From Metellina segmentata (taxonomy: Eukaryota > Arthropoda > Arachnida > Araneae > Tetragnathidae): 64,000 nucleotides of DNA. A program made the translations under genes and the position numbers. The DNA lies in contig OX375881.1 in the NCBI GenBank assembly GCA_947359465.1, positions 118,850,738 to 118,914,737 on the forward strand. The letters are read 5' to 3'. The notes below the pieces were generated by a model. It worked only from the letters and a program-made list of their open reading frames with translations, searched no databases and had not been told where the DNA came from. Position 1 is the stretch's first letter; every line of letters starts with the position of its first letter. This document shows positions 23,670-35,903 of this stretch, piece after piece.

Positions 23670-24600
23670 AAAATCAGTAGAATCTGTACCCCCCCCCCTC
23701 GTAACAAACAAAAATCAGTAGAATACCTGTAGAAACCTCCACAGAAGCTGATTGATTTCTTTTCTTTCGCGGCCTTACTTTTCTGGGGAACACCTCTATG
23801 GAATATGGAGTGGAAATGTAGAATTCTATAGCATATGGAATAGAAATGTAGAATTCTATAGCATATGGAATAGAGATGTAGAATTCTATAGCATGTGGAA
23901 AAGAATAATAGTATTCTATAGAATACATAATATAATTATAGAATACATAATAGAATTATAGAATACATAATAGAATTATAGAAAACAGAATATGTTTATA
24001 GAATACATAATAGAATTATAGAATTCTACAGAAGTCAATTATATAATTCTATACAATACAGAATAGAATTACAGAATACAGAATATAGAATTACAGAATA
24101 CAGAATATAGAATTACAGAATACAGAATATAGAATTACAGAATACAGGATAGAATTAAAGAACACAGAATATAGAGTTAAGGAATACAGAATAGAATTAT
24201 AGAATACAGAATAGAATTATATATATAGAATACAGAATAGAACTATAGAAAACAGAATATGTTTATAGAATACATAATAGAATTATAGAATTCCACAGAA
24301 GTCAATAATATAATTCTATAGAATATAGAATAGAATTACAGAATACAGAATAGAATTACAGAATACAGATTAGAATTATAGAATTATATAGCATAGAATT
24401 AGATTTCTATAGAGAACAAAAATCTAGAATTTTTTAGAATATAGAATACAATTATAGAATTCCATTTCTATAGACAACGAAATTCTAGAATTTTATAGCA
24501 TATAGAATAGAATTATGGAATTCTATAAAGAACGAAATTCTAGAATTTTATAGAATATAAAATAGAATTAGGAATTCTATAATATTTACACAACGCATGA
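23670..24600. repeat. AT-rich imperfect tandem repeats (GAATTCTATAG type)
   Basis: Many variants of TAGAATTATAGAATACA and GAATTCTATAGCATATGGAA. The array starts with three about 30-bp units near 23816-23905 and grades into shorter units with inverted GAATTC palindromes. No coding potential; open frames here are artefacts. Confidence 0.9.
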
Positions 24601-26745
24601 ACAAATGAAGAACATCTTTATAGAAAAAGAGCTCGTTTCCTCAATATAATTTCTCCCTATAGAAACGAAATTTCGTTTCTCTATTGAATTGTATGGAACT
24701 CAAAAGAATGAGTTGTAAGGGAAAATATCTACAACAATCCACAGTGAACGTACGATAAAAAAAAAAATTTCATCCGACAATTAGGTGACGAAAAAAGTCG
24801 CATCGAGTCTTGTTAAGAGTGGTTTGAGTGGAGTGCCTTATTTGCATTCGGGATCTCTTCCGAGAGCGTTGTGTACGAGGAAGACTCATCTTTTATGTCA
24901 GTCTGAAGCGGGTCACGTTTGCCAACGCTTATCGCCAGAACCCGTTCCTTACGCTGCTCCAGATGGAACACTGCCACACACGCTTCTTCTTCGGTGGGTT
25001 TGGAGACCGATCGTGGAACACCGGCGACGGTGGGGAAAATCACCGGTTTCCTTAGCTAATTATAGTACCAAAATCCGGATTCCTCCGGACCTCGACCATT
25101 CCAAGTTTTGGACTTTTCCAAATTTCGGATTATTTGCATTTTTTGTCAAAAAAAATCATCTATCCCCCCCCTTGCGCGAATTTTGCGTTTGCAATAGTAA
25201 AATAGAAGATATATAAATAGGATTAAATTTTAAAAAAGGAAAAAAACCTTTTTAAGACAATGCAACAAATATTACTTGCAAATCTGCTAATCTTTCTGTG
25301 TGGTATTTACTCTGAACATGTCCGTTAATTTACGTTGTTTCATCAATTAGGTCCAGGTTTAACTCCATGCTCTTTAAAAACTGTCGGAGAGATGGAAAAA
25401 AGTGAGAGAAAAACAAAAAACGATGGTTATCAAAACGTCCGTATTTTGGACACTTCCGGATTTAGACTTTGTACTGTATTTGCTTTAATGTCTCCAGGCG
25501 GTTGTTATCTCGTCATTTGCAAAACCGACCCCATCTAGATGGACGAGATATCGTTGCTACCACCACGCCACAGGCACCTGGTTGTTTCTCTTCACGTCGA
25601 AAACTTCACCCCCTTTCTACTTGGTCTCTTGGTTGGAATCGAACTCTCAACCCTCGAGTGGCCAATTCGTTACTCCTCCGTCCGTGCCTCCGTGGATTCC
25701 CAAGGGGAAGGAAGGTGCAAATAGGAAGAAACAAAGTGTCTCTTCCCTAGAACTAGCTTCGAAACCATAGACTAAGGATTATAGTATCCGTATTATAAGT
25801 CTATGTTCGGAACAGGTTTTTGCACCAAAGAATGGCCACTACAGGGTTATTTTCGATAAACCACCTGAAGGGTTATTCTGGATACATCCTTATAGCACAT
25901 GTAAAATTTAGGCAGATATGTTCTGAAAACAGTCAGGAAACCAAATGTTATTTCAATCATTAACCCATTTAGTGATACGGCTTTTTGATGTGAACAGAAT
26001 ATAGGGGAGAATATTTCCCCCCACTCCCGAAATTATTTCCTGGATACGTGCCTTTGGTGTTCTCGTAACGAATTATTCGAATACGAAGAGGGATGTAGCA
26101 AGGGGTTCCTTGGTCACGGAAACAATGTCGTCAGGTATTCTGCTGTATGAGGAGCTCTTTTCTTTTTCCAAAGACGCATCCTCAAACTCGCATCCATTCG
26201 CTACAGATGCAGCAAACATTTAAATAATGCGAATGTCGGCACCTCTCGTATTGCTTACCTCCGGCGTTTGTTCATAATTGAAAGTAATTTCAGGCACGTA
26301 TTCAGATGAGAGGGAGTCCCGCATATCAATGGTGCTTTGTCCTTTGAGGATAGGGGTCACATCTCGGAGCGAAAATCTTTTTTCGCGTTTGGGGGAAACT
26401 GTTATGCTAAATGTTTCCTTTTCGGCCCCGCCACTTCCTCGACTGCGACTCTCCAAGTGCCAATTAGTCTCGGAGATCTGTCAGCGGAAAACGGGTTTCG
26501 CGTCTTAAACCCTTCAATCCTCGTCAAACTCGATACTTTTGCCTTTAATATTCAATACAATGTTGGCTTTCTTCCGCTAACAAATTATCAATTGGGGAAG
26601 CCTTAGGATCACTTTGAGTTCTATTTCCAAAAATAGAAAAAGAAAGCTATCAGCTGTGTTTGTTGCCAAAATGTTTACCAAGTTATTATTAATAGTATTG
26701 ATAGTACTGATAGTTTATATTTGAGGTCTTTTTTTTTTGGGGGGG
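24601..26745. other. no gene recognised
   Basis: Mixed sequence with several open frames on both strands (for example 24785-25216 and 26337-26606), none with a domain I can name. Around 25560-25700 there is a tRNA-like stretch with GGTTGGAATCGAACTCTCAA that may be an old SINE head, and GTTTCTCTTCACGTCGAAAA resembles stretches at 7110 and 27170. Confidence 0.35.
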
Positions 26746-26754
26746 GGGGAGGGT

Positions 26755-26955
26755 TTATGGCTCAAGGGCTATAAATGGCCATGCTTTGCCAGACACAAGA
26801 CATATAATACCAATACACACGAAATGAAAGTTTTTCTGACACATAAGAGAAAAATACATCCAAGGAGGAATTGACCTAACAGGAATCAAGCCTGTACCAC
26901 CTGCAACTCGAGGTCTGCTAGCGCAGTGGACATACCCACAGAGCCACGATCTCCC
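26755..26955 (-). mobile_element. SINE-like family C, copy 1
   Basis: On the minus strand: GGCTCTGTGGGTATGTCCAC (possible box A region), GGCTTGATTCC (box B-like), then a body with ATGTCTTGTGTCTGGCAAAG and an end at GAGCCATAAACCC. It matches the copies at 26975-27163 and 42655-42830. The internal promoter is degenerate, so the tRNA origin is an inference. Confidence 0.55.
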
Positions 26956-26974
26956 TATTTGAGGCCATCGTGGA

Positions 26975-27163
26975 TCAGTTGAGGCCATCGTGGATCAGTA
27001 GGTATGCCCTCTAAACTAGCAAACTTCGAGTTGTAGGTGGCGCAGGTATGATACTTTCTTAAATGTCTATTACTCGATGCCTCTATTACTTGATTTTGTA
27101 TGTCTTTTGTCTGGTGCAACATGGCCCAATATAGAGTTTTTAGCCATAAAACCACAAAACCAA
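26975..27163 (+). mobile_element. SINE-like family C, copy 2, inverted to copy 1
   Basis: The plus strand reads GGTATGCCCTCTAAACTAGC, GAGTTGTAGGTGGCGCAGG, then TATGTCTTTTGTCTGGTGCA and TTTTAGCCATAAAACC, parallel to copy 1 in opposite orientation. A short tandem, GAGGCCATCGTGGATCAGT, occurs twice just before it (26962-26999). Confidence 0.55.
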
Positions 27164-27190
27164 CCTGATGGTTCATCTTCGTGTCAAAAA

Positions 27191-27510
27191 CTGCTTGTAG
27201 CCCGGTCGGAATAGCGACGGATTAGCAACCAGGAGGTTGCGAGTTCAAATCCAACCAAAGCCCGTCGTGCACACGGGGGGGAGGGGGGGGGGGGCTGATG
27301 AACGTTACATCTGTCGTGGCCCCAAATGTCCCCACGTTGGCGTGTTGAGGAAGTTTGGAGAGTGGGGTAACAGCTCAGGTGTTACCTCGTCATCTGACCG
27401 TGGTTTAAAATGACGTGTTTATCCTTAGATCATTCCCTTGATGGATTGATCACGAACGTTGCCAATAGCCCGCTATGTTACTCCAGTGCGACGTTAATTA
27501 AATACCTAAT
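27191..27510 (+). mobile_element. tRNA-derived SINE, type B, full length
   Basis: Head TGTAGCCCGGTCGGAATAGC, ATTAGCAACCAGGAGGTTGC, box B GAGTTCAAATCC, linker with an expanded G tract (CGTCGTGCACACGG then a G-run to about 27294), core, and 3' end GTGCGACGTTAATTAAATAC. Confidence 0.88.
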
Positions 27511-30140
27511 CTGATGCAAAAGTCTGATCTAAGTAAGCAGTTCTTGTACAGTAAGTACACTTTGTTACTTGCAGTAAGTACACTTTGCTTAGTACTTACT
27601 TGCAGTAAGTACACTTTGTTTTACCCACTTGTATCATCATTCCCTACGAGGCACTTTTATGTCGACGAGACGTCATTCGAAAAAATTATATGTCTTTTTA
27701 GTGGGTGATAAACCACTTGAAAGGTCAAGAAGGAATGGAAGATCGATTGGCAAAGGAGGTCAGAGTGTTTAATACTGAACAAAACTCAACAACTGATGTT
27801 TTGGGGAAATTCAAACGCATAGCACACAAAATTAAAATAAAACAGATTTGTTAAATTAACACCGAATGAAGACATTTAGGAAGCATGGAAATGAAATGTG
27901 ATGGAACATACATACTTTGTATCAACTGTCTAGACGTTGAACTGACATCTCATCCTATATCCACCTGCCCTGCACTAGTAGCTGCTTTTTAATCCATCAA
28001 ATAGCATCCTGAATAACAGCTTTACAGCGAGAAAATAAACGACACCCCTAAAGCAAAATGGAAACGGTGACATCTGACTCAGAAATGAACACAGCAAATA
28101 ATCGATTAGCATATCTGAAAGTATCTTTCATATCTTTGATAGTTTTGTAAAGTAGGTGTTCCAAATATCGCCCCTGTGCTTAACATCGCCTACTCATGTT
28201 TGCAAGCTACTATGCGAGACATCTACGGGTTTATGGAGTTACCTCGATGCTCTAGGGTTTTGCCACACGTAGCGACACCGGCAAGTTTCCAATCAGTTAA
28301 ATCAACAACACTATTGCATCTGAAGTATTTGAGGCTGTGATCAACGTATTTTTTGTCTCCAATCTAGTCATCGAATATCTAGGTAAGTGTTTCCAAATCA
28401 TCATTTCGTTTAGATGACTCGAAAGTACATTCAATACTAAAGGTACGTATGTACTCGTATGCTCTACTAGCAACTCGTTTTGAATAGTAGCTCCTTATTT
28501 CATAGTGGGTGGTAATAGGATGAGGCGATATTAGAAACCCACTCTTGAACATTCTCTTGGGAAATTTTTTGAAGTTTGACTAGTTAACTTAAACTGACAT
28601 ACGTAAAGAATGTGCATGATCTCTGGAAACCAAAAGAGAATAGTTCCTAGTGATATTCATTTATTTTCCAGCTTGATTTAATTAACCCGGAGGCTGAGAT
28701 ACAGAGAAATAGTTAGGGAAGGCGATATTTAGAACACCTACCCTACCATTTTGGTACAATGTAACACTGAATCATTTGACATTTTAACAACATTTTTTTT
28801 TGTCTCTCAAACATACAATTGGTCATCCAAAGAATAAAAGTAACACTTTAAAATAGGAAGCGTGAATCGGCTAACTGCAGCTGTCTATTTATAAGTCCCG
28901 TTTTGTCGACATAATTACATCGCCTTTGAAACTAGAATCCTCGTCATCTGACCATGGTCGAGGCCGACGAAAAGAGAAGGCCGGGGAAGTATTTCGTGAC
29001 GTTTCGTGGCGGCTTAGAAATCTCTAAACGCCTTCTTGTGTAGGACAAGTTATTACTTCAGATAATTTATTTTAAATTAGTAAAAGTATTTTACTTCAAA
29101 AATAAAATTACTGTTAAAAGATAGCATTTTATTATTCATTACTACTCGAGCTTTATTATTAGTACATTTTCCTATTAATTTTTATTCAATACAGAGAAAA
29201 ATATACCTTTATTTTTACGGAATAAATCTGATTATTGCATACATAATTTATACATTTTGTCGCATTTCACACATACAAAATATATAATTGCAGTTTTATA
29301 TTTTCTAGCTATTTTCTTCATAAAATAATGAAGCTAAAATATTAATTCATTATTTATTTTGGAATATTTATTTGAAACATAGTATTAAAAGAAATATACA
29401 AATTTATTTCCTTCTTTTCCTCTTTTGAGTTAAGACTTATAGATAAAATTGTTGAAATAACATTATGATTTTAAGTTTATACTATTCAATTATCAAAAGA
29501 AACACACAATTTTATCTCCATTGAAAATTTAAGGCTCAATATACACAATTCCCTTGAAAATTTAAAGTTAATTTCTCAACATTTTCCACTTGAAATTATT
29601 TGTTTAAGGTTCAGTTTGCAATTTATTTACGTGTAAGTGAATTAATTTTACCTGTGTCATGTAAAAAAACGAAAATCCAACAAATTAAACAAAATATTTT
29701 TTTAAAGAATATATATTTTCATTTAGTCTTCCATACTTCTTTTCAAACATTTCATCAAATATTATTTAAAATATTGAACAAAACACATTACACAAAATGA
29801 CTATTTACTATCCCACATTATATTTAGAAATAAGCTTCTAATTATTTATATTTGAGCAGTTATTAAATGAACACATTACTAAATAGTTGAATGATATTTC
29901 TAATTCATTATATTTTTTAATTTAATGAATTTATTTTATCTGTGGTATGCAAACTAATGAAAAGTCAACAAATAAAGCAAATTATACTTATTTTTAAGGA
30001 AACAATCTTTCAAACATTCATAACATTCATAATTACTTGTCATCAAATATTTCACCAAATATTATTTTAAAAATAAAGCAAAATATATCAAATCAAGAGA
30101 CTATTCATTTTCTCACACCATAGTTAAAAAAAGCTTATAA
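27511..30140. other. no gene recognised; very AT-rich from about 29040
   Basis: 27540-27625 holds three copies of CAGTAAGTACACTTTG. The remaining sequence to 29040 is mixed, and 29040-30140 is extremely AT-rich. No terminal repeats, domains or RNA motifs were recognised. Confidence 0.4.
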
Positions 30141-30202
30141 CTCATTACTAGGGCAACTTTTTTGCTGCAGTAAAAATGGGAAAAGTTGCATTTATCATTC
30201 CC

Positions 30203-30282
30203 TAAAGTTGCATTTCTGATAATAAAGTTGCATTTCTGATAATAAAGTTGCATTTCTGAAAATAAAGTTGCATTTATTTTTG
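30203..30282. repeat. 20-bp tandem repeat
   Basis: About four units of TAAAGTTGCATTTCTGATAA next to the hAT remnant. They are probably subterminal repeats of that element, since AGGGCAACTTTTTTGCTGCA at 30150 looks like a hAT terminus. Confidence 0.8.
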
Positions 30283-30335
30283 ATACACTAAAATCTAAAA
30301 TAAATTATTAGTAAAAAAATGAAAAAATTCTAAAT

Positions 30336-30700
30336 TTATTTGTACATCATTAAATACAGAAGAACGTCGATATCGTTGAATGGCCGGTCCTTTGTCAGTA
30401 ATTTCTTTAACATTGAAAAACTGCGCTCAACGGAGACTGATGTTGCCTGACATTGTTGTATTGACCTTTTTCTGCAGTTGTGAAACAAGTGTACCACTCA
30501 AGTAACTTGGAGCAATCGCGGATAAAGCACCTTGAGCGTGATTCCAGTCGCAGTCATATAATGGGCTGTATCGGACAGCAGAAGCGTAAAATCCTTTCGC
30601 TCAACTTTCAGAGATTTTGAAACGTCATCTACAAAGAAACAACATATTGATGACCGAAACTCACCTCGCAAACTCTGCAGTCGATTTCGCAAGTTTGATC
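30336..30700 (-). pseudogene. hAT transposase remnant with an internal deletion
   Basis: The minus strand reads DFTLLLSDTAHYMTATG (catalytic-core region with the SD aspartate), LKVLYPRLLQVT, an in-frame TGA, VVHLFHNC, then directly QCQATSVSVERSFSMLKKLL and DRPFNDIDVLLYLMMYK before a TAA stop at 30336-30338. The last block is the hAT C-terminal dimerisation domain (V-E-R-S-F-S). The segment that normally lies between core and C-terminus is missing, so this is an internal-deletion copy with a single stop in the part kept. Confidence 0.8.
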
Positions 30701-30960
30701 TGTGCCAAACAATGCGTTAAAGTACTTCTTGCTATTTATTTCACTTTCCTCTGTTAGGACGAATACCTTCTTTCCATGAACTTCTTGTTAGAAAATTTTT
30801 GTGGATCGCCAAATTCAAAGAAATTTATTTGACAATAGAAAATATAAGGCTTTTATTCAACAAGTATCAAGCACCAGTAAAATAGTGAAATGAGAAAATA
30901 ATATTTATAAGAAAATAACTATATTTTTTTACGAAAACGTCTGTATCTATATATATATAA

Positions 30961-31615
30961 CTAGGGGGCCCGCCCCCTGCTCGCTAACGCTCGCCAACCC
31001 CCAGAGGATTCCTTCGCAATCCTCATTGGTTCGCTGCGCGAACCTATGCTCGCTTCGCTCGCATCAATGAAGACATGTGTCCTAGCAGAAGGAATTGTTA
31101 ACAAAATATGATATTCCAAAAAAATATTTTTCAAATCTAAATTTTATGCTGTTTATCTGAAAAGATATTTACAGTACCTCTGGAATCAGAATTCAAATGG
31201 AAACTTTGTGCAAATTTTGACTCGAAATGTGAGCGTTGATATGGAAATTGAAAACCCAGCATGTTGGTTGTGTGTACATTTACCCAGTACTCGAGCCACC
31301 CACGCTTTTTCATTGAGTTTGTTGTCGAAAGTTCTAATGCAAGCGTCTTCTTGAACTATAATAGTTTGCCCCGAAACGGACTTTTTATAAAAAATGACCA
31401 TGAAAAGATCATTCGTTTTCTTTGATTTCTATTATTTACTGCAACAGCTCGACTAAAATTTCTTTTTTTTTTTCAATAAAATTTCATCCGATAACGCTAT
31501 AAATTCAATTGAAGCGCGAGGCTTTGGGATAAACAAAGAATCGTACAATGTTGCCAAAACGCGAAAACAAATAACGTCTTTTTTGCGTGCCACGTAAGAG
31601 AATTATATATATAGA
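30961..31615 (-). mobile_element. non-autonomous Helitron, copy H1
   Basis: Read on the minus strand it starts TCTATATATATAATTCTCTT and ends with a GC hairpin, GGGGGCGGGCCCCC, then CTAG followed by T. The 5' TC, 3' hairpin plus CTRR, and insertion between A and T without duplication are the diagnostic Helitron features. No Rep/helicase frame is present. It lies inverted to H3 and H4. Confidence 0.85.
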
Positions 31616-31900
31616 TTCAAATACCATCACTCATTCACTGACCGACTCACACATCACTGTATCTCAAGAACTACAAGTCCTAGGAAGCTGAAATTTGGAG
31701 GGCGATTTTTCTTATACAGTAGAGGCGCGCTAAGAAAGGATTTTGAAAAATTCGACTCCCAAGAAGCCTAAAATTGACTTAAGGCCTAAGGCAAAAGTAA
31801 TTCCAAAACGCCATAGAATTAGCATTGAATATAAAACTATTACTATACGCATCTCAGATTGCTTTACCAGTGCTGATCGAAAAACAATTTTTTAAACAAA
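31616..31900 (+). mobile_element. 5' part of a second Helitron-like family
   Basis: TTCAAATACCATCACTCATT follows the TATATATAGA shared with H1's end, then GACTCACACATCACTGTATC and CAAGAACTACAAGTCC, a style I associate with other arthropod Helitron-like 5' regions. No 3' end is seen, because H2 begins at 31901. Confidence 0.4.
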
Positions 31901-32036
31901 TCTATATATATAATTCTCTTACGTGGCACGCAAAAAAGACGTTATTTGTTTTCGCGTTTTGGCAACATTGTACGATTCTTTGTTTATCCCAAAGCCTCGC
32001 GCTTCAATTGAATTTATAGCGTTATCGGATGATCTA
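31901..32036 (+). mobile_element. truncated Helitron, copy H2
   Basis: Has the 5' end TCTATATATATAATTCTCTT and the first about 130 bp in common with H3, then stops at TATCGGATGA, where H3 starts. This gives a tandem of 5' ends. Confidence 0.82.
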
Positions 32037-32686
32037 TCTATATATATAATTCTCTTACGTGGCACGCAAAAAAGACGCTATTTGTTTTCGCGTTTTGGCA
32101 ACATTGTACGATTCTTTGTTTATCCCAAAGCCTCGCGCTTCAATTGAATTTGTAGCGTTATCGGATGAAATTTTATTGAAAAAAAATGAATTTTAGTCGA
32201 GCTGTTGCAGAAATAATAGAAATCAAAGAAAACGGAGGATCTTTTCAGGGTCATTTAAAAAAAAGTCCGTTTCGGGGCAAACTATTATAGTTCAACAAGA
32301 CGCTTGCATTACAACTTTCGACAACAAACTCAATGAAAAAGCATGGGTGGCTCGAGTGCTGGGTAAATGTGCACACAACCAACATGCTAGGTTTTCAATT
32401 TCCAAATCAACGCTCACATTTCGAGTCAAAATTTGCTCAAAGTTTCCATTTGAATTCTGATTCCAGAGGTACTGTAAATATCTTTTTCTGATAAACAGCA
32501 TAAAATTTAGATTTGAAAAATATTTTTTTGGAATATCATATTTTGTTAACAATTCCTTCTGCTAGGACACATGTCTTCATTGATGCGAGCGAAGCGAGCA
32601 TAGGTTCGCGCAGCGAACCAATGAGGATTGCGAAGAAATCCTCTAGGGGTTGGCGAGCGTTAGCGAGCAGGGGGCGAGCCCCCTAG
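32037..32686 (+). mobile_element. non-autonomous Helitron, copy H3
   Basis: 5' TCTATATATATAATTCTCTT, interior GGCAACATTGTACGATTC, and a 3' hairpin GGGGGCGAGCCCC ending CTAG before T. About 650 bp and non-coding. Its 3' end is joined directly to H4. Confidence 0.88.
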
Positions 32687-33339
32687 TATATATTATTCTC
32701 TTACGTGGCACGCAAAAAAGACGTTATTTGTTTTCGCGTTTTGGCAACATTGTACGATTCTTTGTTTATCCCAAAGCCTCGCGCTTCAATTGAATTTATA
32801 GCGTTATCGGATGAAATTTTATTGAAAAAAAAAAAGAAATTTTAGTCGAGCTGTTGCAGTAAATAATAGAAATCAAAGAAAACGAATGATCTTTCCAGGG
32901 TCATTTTTTAAAAAAAGTCCGTTTCGGGGCAAACTATTATAGTTCAAGAAGACGCTTGCATTACAACTTTCGACAACAAACTCAATGAAAAAGCGTGGGT
33001 GGCTCGAGTGCTGGGTAAATGTACACACAACCAACATGCTGGGTTTTCAATTTCCAAATCAACGCTCACATTTCGAGTCAAAATTTGCTCAAAGTTTCCA
33101 TTTGAATTCTGATTTCAGAGGTACTGTAAATATATTTTCTGAAAAACAGCATAAAATTTAGATTTGAAAAATATTTTTTGTTGGAATATCATATTTTCTA
33201 AACAATTCCTTCTGCTAGGACACATGTCTTCATTGATGCGAGCGAAGCGAGCATAGGTTCGCGCAGCGAACCAATAAGGACTGCGAAGCAATCCTCTGGG
33301 GGTTGGCGAGCGTTAGCGAGCAGGGGGCGGGCCCCCTAG
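32687..33339 (+). mobile_element. non-autonomous Helitron, copy H4
   Basis: Begins TATATATTATTCTCTTACG right after the CTAG of H3, lacking the first 5' TC, and ends GGGGGCGGGCCCCCTAG before T. It is nearly the same as H3 over its length. Confidence 0.86.
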
Positions 33340-34459
33340 TTAAATTTTAATATTCATGTTTGGACTGAATTTTTACTTCTCCCCATGATGAAAATAGTAT
33401 TTATAAATATTTGATGGATGAAGAAAGAATATTTAAAGCATTTAATTTTGTATAACTTGCATTTTGTAAGGGAACACGAAAGCCTAAAAGAAAAACTCAT
33501 TGTTCACAAAAGCGTAAGTTTGCTTTTCGGTATCTGGCACCGTCAGAATTAATGTTTAATTTTTTTAAATTTGATTCCGAATTCTTTGTTTGGGTATTTG
33601 AGTTGTGACGGAGAGATGCTGCTGTCATATTTGGGGATTACCAAGTATTATAAATTTGTGTTCTTTATTCTTTATAAATCATTATTGTTTTTATCAATAT
33701 TGTTCGTCTTTTGTCGAATTGTTCCATTTCAGAATATATTCAGGAAGTCGAAATTTAACACGTTAGAACTTAATTTTTTTTCAGAATTCTGCATTTTTTT
33801 CCAGGGATTGGAATTTTGTTTCTGTTTGCATTATGTGTTCCGGTATATTACCTATTGCAGAAATAGTATTCAGGAGTTAGATTTTAATGATTTATTTATT
33901 TCCTGCAAAATATCATTAGACATGGGTAAATATTTGGTGGTGTATGTATATTTTGATAAAATTTCTTTAAATATCTGGTTTAATACGTAATAGTGTGTAG
34001 ATTGCTGTATCATAAAATAAATAAAATATACACATCAAAATATTTTTTAAACGTGTAACTTCTTATTTTTCAAAATTTACTTGTTATTTTAAAATAACTT
34101 TTTTTCATTGAAAGAGGGTTAAAATCAATTAAATTTAATTTGTTTTTCGTGTTTCATGGGTGTTATTGAAAGCTGTACTCCATAGTCAAGAAACTACATC
34201 TATCATTCTAAATAGGTACAAGTTTTCCATTTAGAAACCGAGTATCTGTGAATATAAAAAGTACCATAAGGGTTCAATTTAAAACTGTATGTCTGTTGCA
34301 AAAAAGGGAATTTCAAACAAGACATTGTTGATATTGGAATAATATCACAGTTAAAAAATTTAAATGTTTCAAAATTACTGTCTTAAGTGACAGAAAGTCG
34401 AAGTTGCTTACTCTATTTATTGAAGCTGTTCTTACCCAACTTAGATACATGTGAATCCT
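33340..34459. other. AT-rich sequence, nothing recognised
   Basis: A 139-codon open frame (33571-33990) encodes a Phe/Leu/Ile/Ser/Cys-rich hydrophobic chain typical of translated AT-rich DNA. It has no recognisable domain and is not called as a gene. Confidence 0.4.
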
Positions 34460-35030
34460 TCATTGAATGAAGTACTTTTCTTTTTGTAAAAGCGCTGTAA
34501 AATCTACCTTCTGTTCATTAAGAAATTGCTATCGAATTTGTCTACGCTGATGACATTTATTTATATCACAAGCTCAGTGATTCCACATGCCGCTTAATGG
34601 AATTTTCAGGAATAAGTGCGTTTGCTTACGTTAGTCACGAATGCCGTAAATTTTTAGTCCCCTTGGACAAATAGAATGCGGGTTAATATGTAGTCTATCA
34701 GACCCACAGGGTTCTAAAATATAAGTGTACCAAATGTGGTGTAGATTGGTCAAAAGGTGGATTTGTATAGAAAACAGACAAACATCTCGACTCTGCTTTA
34801 TATATCTAACAGAAGTTCCGTTATTCCACTGTTCCGTTAACCGCTGAATGAAATTTTCAAGAAAAATTGCCGTCTGCTTCAAACTAAATTAGCCATGAAT
34901 TCCGTAACAATTTAATTTACCATCCTCTCATATTGATGATTAAATTCGAAAGTATCGCATACTAGGTGCAAGAATGGCACAAGTAAAACATATTTATAGC
35001 AAAATTAAGTGCAAGACTATCCGCCAAAAG
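34460..35030 (+). repeat. dispersed repeat of unknown family, copy 1
   Basis: Shares ordered blocks with 36655-36990: GCGCTGTAAAATCTACCTTC, GTCTGCTTCAAACTAAATTA, CAACCTCTCATATTGATGAT-like and AGTAAAACATATT with AAGTGCAAGACTATCC. Within copy 1 the CCGTTAACCGCTGAATGAAA block also resembles 34575-34630, so it contains an internal duplication. A small lysine-rich open frame at 34974-35204 starts in this unit. It has no known motif, and the matching frame in copy 2 stops after 17 codons, so I do not call it a gene. Confidence 0.6.
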
Positions 35031-35403
35031 TTTGCTATTTTTACTGAAAATGATTGCACGGTGATATTCGTAGTCACTCGAAAACTTAAAATCAACTTCC
35101 TTAGTAGCCACATTAGAAAAAAAAACTTTCAGCTGAAGTGCGACGAATATGAAATGGACTACATGGATGGATACAACAAGTTTGTATATTTCCGTCCGAA
35201 GTAAATTGTAAAAGCGACTGAAAAGTTAAAATGGATGTTAAAAAATAAATTTCCGTACACTTAAATGTTGCTAACATTCTTTAATGAAAGATAATTGATG
35301 ATGACTTTTCAATCAACGTATTATTAATTCAACCCGAGTAAAGCCGTGTATTTCTGCAATTTAGTATATAAACTAAAGTGTCATTAAAACTGGTACATTC
35401 ACC

Positions 35404-35790
35404 TAATATCGTGTAGATCCACCCAAGCTCACAGAACTACCACAATACGACGTGGCATGGACTCCACTAATGTGCGAAGGTGTACTGGAGTCAAAGCACA
35501 CCATGAATCCTGCAGGGTAAGTCACAATTGGGAAGGGGTGTGAGGTGTTGGAGATCTGTGTTGTACAGCTCGCTATAAGACATCGAAGATAAGCTCAATA
35601 ATGTTCATATCGGAGAATTTTGGTGGTCAACGGAGGACTTTGAACTCAGAATAGTATTCCTGGAGGCCACTTGGTAGCAGCTTTCGACGTGTGCAAAGTT
35701 GCGTTTTCCTTTTGGAATTCAAGCCCGTCGGAATGCACACATGAATGAATGGATGGATGTAAGTGATCGGAAAGGATGTTGACATACCGA
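35404..35790 (-). pseudogene. Tc1-like transposase C-terminal fragment
   Basis: Minus-strand reading gives FSDMNIIELIFDVL, RAVQHRSPTPHTPSQL, LTLQDSWCALTPVHLRTLVE and SMPRRIVVVL, with stops between the blocks. The SPDMNIIE-like block carries the third acidic residue of the DDE core, and the following block is the usual Tc1 C-terminus. Upstream parts of the element are not recognisable. It is old and inactive. Confidence 0.8.
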
Positions 35791-35903
35791 TCAAGGTTCA
35801 AACACACTAGACCACTAATTTAGTCGAGTAGTGAGTGATTTAGTAGTTCTACTAAATGAGAAAACAGCAAGTGAGTGAGTGTTTGTTCAGATACGGTTTA
35901 GTT

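Noticed and set aside
33571..33990. 139-codon hydrophobic open frame
   Set aside because: Phe/Leu/Ile/Ser/Cys composition as expected from AT-rich non-coding DNA; no family resemblance.
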